A stretch of 9,520 bases of DNA from NCBI GenBank assembly GCA_016217775.1, contig JACRGG010000034.1, positions 1 through 9,520 on the forward strand, given 5' to 3'. A program made the position numbers and the translations under genes. Shown piece after piece: positions 4,721 to 9,520 of this stretch; the first letter of the stretch is position 1; every line of letters begins with the position of its first letter. This DNA is from Microcaldota archaeon. Its GTDB lineage: Archaea; Micrarchaeota; Micrarchaeia; Norongarragalinales; UBA97. The notes below the pieces were generated by a model. It was not told the DNA's origin, searched no databases, and saw nothing but the letters and a program-made list of their open reading frames with translations.

Positions 4721-6160
4721 TCAAGCAATCTTAAACTTCACGCCGTCTTTAGTGTCTTCAAGCAAAACGCCTTTTTCGCGCAGTTTCTCCCTAATCTCGT
4801 CCGCCTTTTCGTAGTCCTTCTCCTTCTTTGCGGCCTCGCGTTGTTCAATCAATTCCTTGATTTTCTCCTCGCTTAACTGCGCGCTCTTGGTTTTCGCGTA
4901 GTGCAATAGCCCCAGCACCTCGTCAATCCTCTCGATTGCCGCGATTACCCGCTTTTGCCCGCTCTTGCCCAGGGTTTTTTCCTGCATCGCCTTGTTTACT
5001 TCCTTCACAAAATCAAAGACAACTGCTAGCGCCTGCGGGGTGTTCAAGTCGTCGTCGAGAACCTCCTCGAATTTTTTAAGGGCATTCCCGCACAACTCGG
5101 TTATCCCATCGCCGCCTTGCTTTTCCTTATCTGCCTGTTTTTTTTCCTTTCCAGCATTTTTTTCCTTGCTTGGCTTGTATTCCTTCACGTTTTGGTAAAA
5201 GCCCAAAAACCCGCTTACCGTGTTCTCCGCGGTCTTAAGCCCCTCGAAAGTGAAGTTCAACTGGCTGCGGTAGTGGCTTGACAAGCACAAGTACCTAAAC
5301 GCCTGCGGGGAATAGCCTTTTTTCAGCACGTCGTTTAGCGTGAAGAAATTCCCCTCGCTTTTAGCCATTTTCCTCCCGTCCACCATCAAGTGCTCGGGGT
5401 GAACCCAGTACTTCACCAATGGCTTTCCCGTCAACGACTCCATTTGCGCGATTTCGCACTCGTGGTGCGGGAACACCAAGTCAATTCCCCCCGCGTGCAA
5501 GTCGTATTGTTCGCCTAAGTGCTTCTCGCTCATCGCAGTGTCCTCAATGTGCCAGCCCGGCCTTCCCTTCCCCCACGGGCTGTCCCAATTAATCTCGTCT
5601 TTAGGCGTTATCTTCCACAAAGCAAAGTCCTTTTGGTCCTTCTTATGCTCATCCGGCTCGATGCGGTGCTTGCTTAACTCCTCCAGGTTTTGGTGCGACA
5701 GTTTCCCGTACTGCGGGAAAGCCGCGACTTCAAAGTAAACCCCGTTTTTCGTCTGGTAAGCGGCTTTCTTGCCGAGCATCCGCTTTACTTGCGCGATAAT
5801 CTCATTAATCAACTCCGTGCTGCGCGGGAAGACGTCCACAGAGTGCACGTTGAGCTCCTCGAGCTCTTCCTTGAATATTCCCTCGAACTCCAAAGCCAGC
5901 TTTAACGGGTCAACGCCCTTGTCCAACCCCCGCTTGATTATCTTGTCGTCAATGTCGGTGATTCCCATCACGTGCCTAGTCTTAAACCCCTTGAATTGAA
6001 GGTACCGCACGAGCAAGTCCGAGAACAAAAACGAGCGGAAGTTCCCTATATGCGCGTAGTCGTAGACCGTCGGCCCGCAAGTGTACATCCTAATAGTGTT
6101 GTCGGAGAGCGCAGTGATTTTCTCCCTGCGCCTGCTCATCGTATTGAATAACTGCAGCAC
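4721..6160 (-). CDS. cysS: Cysteinyl-tRNA synthetase
   Basis: A 479-residue class I aminoacyl-tRNA synthetase that attaches cysteine to tRNA-Cys in the cytoplasm; the length is near the family norm of about 460-480. The N-terminus is LQLFNTMSRRREK, followed by MYTCGPTVYDYAHIGNFRS, with zinc ligand C28 and the HIGN signature (37-40). RPGWHIEDTAMS and DLVFPHHECEIAQ carry the rest of the metal and substrate site (D207, H232, E236). KMAKS is at 264-268. The C-terminal anticodon-binding part ends with the usual KDYEKADEIREKLREKGVLLEDTKDG. Two oddities: Asp replaces the zinc-ligand Cys (Cys209 in E. coli) while a Cys appears at 235, and a Lys-rich low-complexity insert lies at about 326-350. GTG 6160 is the first possible start after an in-frame TGA and gives the standard N-terminus; there is no Shine-Dalgarno, so translation may be nearly leaderless. 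Confidence 0.96.
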   Translation of the reverse strand: MLQLFNTMSRRREKITALSDNTIRMYTCGPTVYDYAHIGNFRSFLFSDLLVRYLQFKGFKTRHVMGITDIDDKIIKRGLDKGVDPLKLALEFEGIFKEELEELNVHSVDVFPRSTELINEIIAQVKRMLGKKAAYQTKNGVYFEVAAFPQYGKLSHQNLEELSKHRIEPDEHKKDQKDFALWKITPKDEINWDSPWGKGRPGWHIEDTAMSEKHLGEQYDLHAGGIDLVFPHHECEIAQMESLTGKPLVKYWVHPEHLMVDGRKMAKSEGNFFTLNDVLKKGYSPQAFRYLCLSSHYRSQLNFTFEGLKTAENTVSGFLGFYQNVKEYKPSKEKNAGKEKKQADKEKQGGDGITELCGNALKKFEEVLDDDLNTPQALAVVFDFVKEVNKAMQEKTLGKSGQKRVIAAIERIDEVLGLLHYAKTKSAQLSEEKIKELIEQREAAKKEKDYEKADEIREKLREKGVLLEDTKDGVKFKIA

Positions 6161-6192
6161 TTTAATTCACGCAAGAATAGTCAGCAAGACCG

Positions 6193-6200
6193 ATTTTAAA
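6193..6200 (-). promoter_or_regulatory. Candidate TATA box of cysS
   Basis: On the - strand TTTAAAAT, 33-40 bases before the GTG start. A start of transcription about 25 bases downstream would lie near 6170, leaving a leader of about 10 bases and no room for a Shine-Dalgarno, consistent with the absence of one. The hairpin element at 6205 begins only a few bases upstream. Confidence 0.5.
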
Positions 6201-6204
6201 CCTA

Positions 6205-6303
6205 AGCGTCTTAGGGGGAGACCCCCTAAAATACTTGAAGCGTCATTCGCTTCAAGATTTTGCGGCTTAATGCCGCAAATCCATTGGATTCATACCCCCC
6301 AAC
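6205..6303. repeat. Second G/C-ended element with four successive hairpins
   Basis: It starts with AGCGTCTTAGGGGG (6205-6218), identical to 3093-3106. Four stems follow almost without gaps: TTAGGGGG/CCCCCTAA (6211-6218 with 6222-6229, loop AGA); CTTGAAGCG/CGCTTCAAG (6234-6242 with 6248-6256, loop TCATT); TTTGCGGC/GCCGCAAA (6259-6266 with 6272-6279, loop TTAAT); and AATCC/GGATT (6278-6282 with 6286-6290). The end, GCAAATCCATTGGATTCATA then CCCCCCAA, aligns with GCAAACCATCTTGGGTTCAC followed by GCCCCCAA in the element near 3117-3144. The outer ends (TTAGGGGG and CCCCCCAA) form imperfect terminal inverted repeats. There is no credible coding content. Confidence 0.65.
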
Positions 6304-6383
6304 TAGTTTGGCATTACAATTCACGTAACGCAATATTCCGCGGAGTAGGCTGATAATTAGCGGCTGTCGAGCCTGCGGGTTAG

Positions 6384-6477
6384 TAAAACAAAAAAGGAGT
6401 AAAAAAGAAAAGAATTATCTGGGGAAAGAATTCAGTTAAGCAATCAGCGCCAAAAGCGCGTGTTGCTTTTGCTTAAC
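6384..6477 (-). terminator. Terminator of the ribosomal protein operon, after rpl12
   Basis: Read on the - strand, GTTAAGCAA (6477 down to 6469) pairs perfectly with TTGCTTAAC (6442 down to 6434); a small GCGC/GCGC stem lies inside. T-rich tracts follow (TTCTTTTCTTTTTT and TTTTTTGTTTTAC between about 6413 and 6384), as expected for archaeal oligo-T termination. The rpl12 stop codon TAA (6475-6473) is inside the first arm. The remainder of the gap up to the hairpin element (about 6304-6383) shows nothing I can identify. Confidence 0.7.
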
Positions 6478-6772
6478 CAAATAATGACGCTAAGCCCGCT
6501 GAAGCCTCGGCTTCCTTCTCGGCGTCGCTTTTCTCGTCCTTCTTTTCTTCCTTCTTCGCCTCACCCGCTACAGGTGCGGATGCTGCTGCCGGTGCTACGG
6601 CTGCTTGCTTGATTGCCTCGTCAATGTTCACGCCGGTTAAGGCGGTGACCAGGGCCTTCACGCGAGTCGCGTCAACGCTAGCCCCGCTTGCGCCGAGCAC
6701 TTTAGTGACGTTCTCTTCGTTAATGGCCTGCTTTGCGGAATGCAATGCAAGCGCCGCGTATATGTATTCCAT
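6473..6772 (-). CDS. rpl12: Ribosomal stalk protein L12 (archaeal P1 type)
   Basis: A 99-residue acidic stalk protein of the large ribosomal subunit. It binds as dimers to L10 and recruits translation factors such as aEF1A and aEF2. N-terminal dimerisation helices (MEYIYAALALHSAKQAINEENVTKVL through about 57) include the typical VDATRVKALVTALTGVNIDEAI; an Ala/Pro/Val hinge (about 58-72) and a Lys/Glu-rich segment follow, ending in GLASLFG (93-99), the factor-binding tail of archaeal P1. Length and order match the family. It is the last gene of the operon, 58 bases after rpl10; AGAGGGGA lies 6-13 bases before ATG 6772 and may serve as its ribosome site. The tail is intact, unlike that of L10. 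Confidence 0.95.
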   Translation of the reverse strand: MEYIYAALALHSAKQAINEENVTKVLGASGASVDATRVKALVTALTGVNIDEAIKQAAVAPAAASAPVAGEAKKEEKKDEKSDAEKEAEASAGLASLFG

Positions 6773-6830
6773 AATCCAAATTCCCCTCTCTCTTATTTTT
6801 CAAATTCCATTAAATTAACTTAATTGCTTG

Positions 6831-7724
6831 CTATGCTTGTGCAGCAGCCGGCGTTGGCTCAACTGGCGTTGCAGCGGGTTGTTCCACAGCCGCTTGCGCA
6901 GGGGCAGTTGCTTGTTCCGCCATTGCCGGAGCATCTTGTTTTGCCCCGCCCGCGCTCTTATCATCAACCAATTTTTTCACCGCAATAGCCGTTCGGGCCG
7001 CCTTCATTACAATCGGCTGCGTCGTCTGCTCGGTGAATATCTCGGCGTAAACCCCTAAGTTAACCGCGTATTGTACTGCCGCGACTAAGTCCGAGTAGTA
7101 CTTTTGCTCGTCAATGTCCAAAACGCTTTCTTCAAACATCGTCCCGTGGTCGAAAACTACGGGCAGGCTCATTCCGACAGTCATTGGCGCAATCCCGAGT
7201 TTTTGCAGCGCCGCCGCGACGGGAGCGAGTATCGCCTCGCCTTTTTTTGTTACTAGCGAGTCCCTGGCAACCGTAATCTTCGGCCCTTGAATCCTCGCGT
7301 CAATCTTCGCCGCCTTCAACTCCGCCAACGCCGGGCCCGGAGGCAAGCTAGTGTCCCCGGCGGGGACTATGATGTCGTTAGGCGCGATTTGCCCAGACTT
7401 TGCGAAGGCCTTGCTCTTGTTTTTCTTAATCAACGAATATAATTTGAACGCGTCCAACTCGGTTGCAACCAACGCGCTTGAGCCTTTTATTCTGGAAAGC
7501 AGGGGCTCCAAATCCGGCCTTGCTTGCTTCACCGCGAGCTCCAACAAAGTGTGGCGCGCCATAAACAACTCCGCCTTCCCGCGCAGCTTGGACTTGACTA
7601 GGAAAAGCTGCCTTGACGGCAGGTTCTGTAAGTTAACCAATCCCACGACCGGGTATTTCTTGAGCGCCAAGGCTATTTGCCTGACTTTCTCCTTCTTCCC
7701 GGCCTTGTCCAAAACCATTTTCAT
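6831..7724 (-). CDS. rpl10: Ribosomal protein L10 (archaeal P0, stalk base)
   Basis: A 297-residue protein counted from ATG 7724; GTG 7730 or ATG 7718 are also possible, with GAGTGGGA just ahead. It anchors L12 dimers to 23S rRNA at the GTPase centre. The N-terminal rRNA-binding domain (to about 100) is followed by the archaeal/eukaryotic insertion domain, recognisable by APNDIIVPAGDTSLPPGPAL and ARIQGPKITVARDSLVTKKGE, and then the L12-binding helices (about 225-265, AVNLGVYAEIFTEQTT...ARTAIAVKKLVDDKSA). The last 30 residues are only Ala/Pro/Gln/Glu (ending VEPTPAAAQA). Archaeal P0 often ends in an acidic stretch plus a GLxxLFG tail like that of L12; this one does not, and no such peptide is encoded in another frame after the stop. 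It is 55 bases after rpl1 in the operon. Confidence 0.95.
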   Translation of the reverse strand: MKMVLDKAGKKEKVRQIALALKKYPVVGLVNLQNLPSRQLFLVKSKLRGKAELFMARHTLLELAVKQARPDLEPLLSRIKGSSALVATELDAFKLYSLIKKNKSKAFAKSGQIAPNDIIVPAGDTSLPPGPALAELKAAKIDARIQGPKITVARDSLVTKKGEAILAPVAAALQKLGIAPMTVGMSLPVVFDHGTMFEESVLDIDEQKYYSDLVAAVQYAVNLGVYAEIFTEQTTQPIVMKAARTAIAVKKLVDDKSAGGAKQDAPAMAEQATAPAQAAVEQPAATPVEPTPAAAQA

Positions 7725-7779
7725 TCCCACTCGATTAACTCAAAAATATTTTTTCTTCATTCGATAAACGCTATTCAAC

Positions 7780-8412
7780 TCAAACCTTGACTGATTTTCC
7801 CATCGTGGTCTTCAGGTAAACGCTCTCCAATTGCCCTTCCGCGATTTTCTTCAATAACGCCTCGAAGACCGCCAAGACGTTTTCAGTAACCTGCTCTTCG
7901 CTCATGCTCTCCTTGCCCACGATGCAGTGGATAGTCGGCAAGTACTTTCCCTTGGTTTTCAGCGTGATGCTCTTCTTGCTCAAGTCCGCGACTTGCACTA
8001 TATTCGCGTTAGGCAATAAAGGCCTCGGCATTTTTCCCTTCGGAGCCAAAATCTTTCCAAGCACTTTTCCCACTACCGCCATTAACGCGGGAGTAGCCAA
8101 GAGAGTGTGGCCGAGCAATAATTTCGTCTTCGCCTTGTCCGTAACATACGATTCTATTTGCCCGCTCTCGATGACCAAGTCAACGTGCTTTTTCGCCTCG
8201 AAAGCGATGTTCCCGTCCGCGAAAACCGCGACCTTCAAATTACGCGCCGGGTGCGGAAGCACGACGTCGAGGCTAATCCGATTCTCGGGCTTGGTGAAAT
8301 CCAAGTCCCGCAAATTAATAGCCAAGTCAATTGACTGCACGAACTTGCGCTTGCCCTTCTCGGAAAGCACGAGCTGCACCGCCTTACCAACCGACTTCTT
8401 GTCTAAAATCAT
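7780..8412 (-). CDS. rpl1: Ribosomal protein L1
   Basis: A 210-residue L1-stalk protein of the large subunit, which binds 23S rRNA and helps release deacylated tRNA from the E site; in methanococci and bacteria it also represses its own mRNA. Family marks are ISLDVVLPHPARNLKVAVFADG, GKVLGKILAPKGKMPRP, a KGKYLPTIHCIVGKESMSEEQVTENV stretch and the C-terminal VYLKTTMGKSVKV; length is normal for archaea. ATG 8412 gives MILDKKSV; an in-frame TTG at 8418 would give MKMILDKKSV and is closer (13 bases rather than 19) to the only Shine-Dalgarno, AGGAGG at 8437-8432. An in-frame stop precedes the TTG. The leader is unusually long for this operon (147 bases) and structured, which fits separate regulation. 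Confidence 0.95.
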   Translation of the reverse strand: MILDKKSVGKAVQLVLSEKGKRKFVQSIDLAINLRDLDFTKPENRISLDVVLPHPARNLKVAVFADGNIAFEAKKHVDLVIESGQIESYVTDKAKTKLLLGHTLLATPALMAVVGKVLGKILAPKGKMPRPLLPNANIVQVADLSKKSITLKTKGKYLPTIHCIVGKESMSEEQVTENVLAVFEALLKKIAEGQLESVYLKTTMGKSVKV

Positions 8413-8431
8413 TTTCAATCAACTAAAACGC

Positions 8432-8437
8432 CCTCCT
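8432..8437 (-). promoter_or_regulatory. Shine-Dalgarno ahead of rpl1, unusually distant
   Basis: AGGAGG on the - strand, 19 bases from ATG 8412 and 13 from the alternative TTG 8418. It directly follows a short CTGA-GCAAAA-TCAG stem, so its access could be changed by RNA folding. Confidence 0.5.
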
Positions 8438-8468
8438 GATTTTGCTCAGTTCCCAAGATTTCTCTTAG

Positions 8469-8488
8469 TGCAGCCATAGCCGGCTGCA
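8469..8488 (-). promoter_or_regulatory. Stem-loop in the rpl1 leader
   Basis: TGCAGCC and GGCTGCA (8469-8475 and 8482-8488) form a perfect 7-base stem with a 6-base loop, 57 bases before the rpl1 ATG. No T tract follows on the - strand, so it is unlikely to be a terminator; a leader regulatory structure is possible. Confidence 0.4.
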
Positions 8489-8518
8489 GCGGGCATTAAA
8501 CTCAACAATTACTGAATG

Positions 8519-8536
8519 AACGGTTTTAAAACCGTT
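8519..8536. promoter_or_regulatory. 18-base perfect palindrome between rpl11 and rpl1
   Basis: AACGGTTTTAAAACCGTT is its own reverse complement. It starts 23 bases after the rpl11 stop. It contains TTTTAAAA preceded on the - strand by GAAACGG, so it could include an internal TATA/BRE promoter for rpl1-rpl10-rpl12, or be a dimeric operator, or fold as an RNA hairpin. Confidence 0.45.
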
Positions 8537-8559
8537 TCGAATCCCATAGCCGCAAGGAA

Positions 8560-9054
8560 CTATCCTTTCAAGTCCTTGTCAAACTTGCCTTCCTTTACTT
8601 GTTTTTGGAAGTCCTTGGCGTTCAAGCCTTCAACCGTAACCCCTAAAGACAGGCAAGTTCCGCTGATTTCCATTACCTGCGACTTCACGCTCTTGGACAA
8701 TAAAACCCCGGTTTTGGCCTCGGCGACTTTCTTTAGCTGCGCGACCGTAATATTCCCGATGACTTTTTTTCCCTTCTCGCCGGGGGTTTCCTTCACGTTT
8801 TCCTTAATCCCAATCTCTTTCTTGATTAACGCGGCTGTTGGCGGCAACCCCACTTCAATAGAATAGCTCTTGCTCGCGGGGTCGACGATTACTTTTATTG
8901 GAACCTGCATTCCCTCAAAGCTCTTCGTCTTCTCGTTAATGTCCGCAATCACTTGCCCCACGTTAATCTTAGCCTGCGACAAGGACGGGCCGAGCGGGGG
9001 CGCGGGGCTTGCTTTCCCCCCTTCAATCAACGCGCTTATCGTAATGGAACCCAT
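8560..9054 (-). CDS. rpl11: Ribosomal protein L11
   Basis: A 164-residue protein of the GTPase-associated centre of the large subunit, which binds 23S rRNA next to the L10-L12 stalk. The Pro-rich N-terminal switch region is clear (IEGGKASPAPPLGPSLSQAKINVGQVIADIN), followed by FEGMQVPIKVIVD, VGLPPTAALIKKE and the C-terminal rRNA-binding domain (GNITVAQLKKVAEAK through GTCLSLGVTVEG). Length is normal for archaea. ATG 9054 has AGGTGA four bases before it. It is 53 bases after spt5, in the conserved archaeal order. Confidence 0.96.
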   Translation of the reverse strand: MGSITISALIEGGKASPAPPLGPSLSQAKINVGQVIADINEKTKSFEGMQVPIKVIVDPASKSYSIEVGLPPTAALIKKEIGIKENVKETPGEKGKKVIGNITVAQLKKVAEAKTGVLLSKSVKSQVMEISGTCLSLGVTVEGLNAKDFQKQVKEGKFDKDLKG

Positions 9055-9058
9055 ATTC

Positions 9059-9064
9059 TCACCT
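9059..9064 (-). promoter_or_regulatory. Shine-Dalgarno of rpl11
   Basis: AGGTGA on the - strand, four bases before ATG 9054; the same hexamer precedes the pilin gene. Confidence 0.6.
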
Positions 9065-9107
9065 AAAAAACAATTATTCGTATACTCGATTTTCTCGTTT
9101 TGTTTAC

Positions 9108-9520
9108 TTACTGCGGGACTAGCTTGACCGCGTCCCTTTTTATCGTAACCGGAATGGGCATCGCGACTTCAATCAACTCGACGGTGATTTCTTCCTTCTC
9201 CACGTCGAGCTTCACGACTTTCGCCTTCTCTCCCTTGAACGGCCCAGACGTTACTTCAACCAAGTTCCCCTTCTCGAGCGTGATTTCAACCATCTTGCTT
9301 TCCAATAATTCCTTGATGTCTTCCATCTGCATTGTCTTGTTCAAAACGCCTTTCACGTGCGGGACGTTTGAAATCACTTTTTTCGCCTCGACCTCGTTGT
9401 TCCCCTCGGCAATCAAGTACCCGCGCAAGTGCGACGAGACGATGAGCGTGGAGATTGGCGCCTTGGTCTTCTTAATCTTCTCGAATAGCAAGTCGGCGAC
9501 TATGTTCTCCTGCCCCGCCG
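9108..9520 (-). CDS. spt5: Transcription elongation factor Spt5 (NusG homologue), 5' end missing
   Basis: The frame is open to the window edge, giving 136 visible residues; the TTG at 9491 is internal, since AGQENIVADLLFEKI continues the family pattern upstream of it. Order: NGN domain (to about 88, with HLRGYLIAEGNNEVEAKKVI and VPHVKGVL), which binds the RNA polymerase clamp together with Spt4, then a KOW domain (GNLVEVTSGPFKGEKAKVVKLD) and a final strand ending VKLVPQ. Archaeal Spt5 is usually about 145-150 residues, so only some ten residues should be missing. It heads the visible part of the stalk-ribosomal operon, as is common in archaea, where secE often precedes it. Confidence 0.93.
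   Translation of the reverse strand, partial: AGQENIVADLLFEKIKKTKAPISTLIVSSHLRGYLIAEGNNEVEAKKVISNVPHVKGVLNKTMQMEDIKELLESKMVEITLEKGNLVEVTSGPFKGEKAKVVKLDVEKEEITVELIEVAMPIPVTIKRDAVKLVPQ

Noticed and set aside
6205..6303. A CRISPR array or array remnant in the hairpin cluster.
   Set aside because: The stems differ in sequence from each other and there are no evenly spaced identical repeats with unique spacers.
6081..6353. A 90-codon + strand open frame across the cysS start and the hairpin element.
   Set aside because: It is antisense to the conserved N-terminus of cysS and then runs through the inverted repeats; its composition has no protein-like pattern and no ribosome site was seen.
7904..8479. 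A 191-codon + strand open frame opposite rpl1.
   Set aside because: It mirrors the well-conserved L1 coding sequence; long antisense frames are common opposite this codon usage.

Overview
The window is archaeal. Evidence: a class III (archaeal) signal peptide on a pilin, the Spt5-L11-L1-L10-L12 order of the archaeal stalk-ribosome operon, an archaeal P1-type L12 ending in a GLxxLFG-like tail, KaiC/RAD55-type ATPase architecture, and A/T-rich TATA-like boxes with very short leaders. Compact spacing and an abundance of TadC/GspF-type pilus parts would suit a DPANN archaeon (Diapherotrites or Micrarchaeota type), but that placement is inference and not shown by any single marker.

Left part, + strand (1-3855): the 3' end of one type II secretion system F-domain membrane protein; a second complete F-domain protein that overlaps it by ATGA; an unrecognised protein with three membrane helices and a coiled-coil tail; a KaiC-like single-domain ATPase with a long basic N-terminus; then, after a 285-base hairpin-rich gap, a type IV-like pilin with its own promoter, Shine-Dalgarno and a strong terminator. 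Together these look like part of an archaeal pilus locus: platform proteins, possible accessory or regulatory ATPase, and substrate pilin. The assembly ATPase (GspE/ArlI type) would be expected upstream, outside the window.

Middle part, - strand (3903-6160): cysteinyl-tRNA synthetase (cysS) followed by an orphan class I SAM-dependent methyltransferase, spaced 20 bases or overlapping by 4 depending on the start. They converge on the pilin gene across a T-rich terminator.

Right part, - strand (6473-9520): spt5 (5' end cut by the window edge), rpl11, rpl1, rpl10 and rpl12, ending in a hairpin/T-tract terminator. The gap between rpl11 and rpl1 is much longer than the other gaps in the operon and contains two strong inverted repeats.

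The least explained structure is a family of GGGGG-loop-CCCCC hairpin elements. Two copies in inverted orientation bracket the kaiC-pilin gap (3093-3308), and a third, larger copy with four successive hairpins lies between cysS and the ribosomal operon (6205-6303). They share a 14-base start and a similar end, and sit next to predicted promoters. They may be a small non-autonomous repeat or a structured RNA family. No tRNA, rRNA, CRISPR array, transposase or defence gene was seen.
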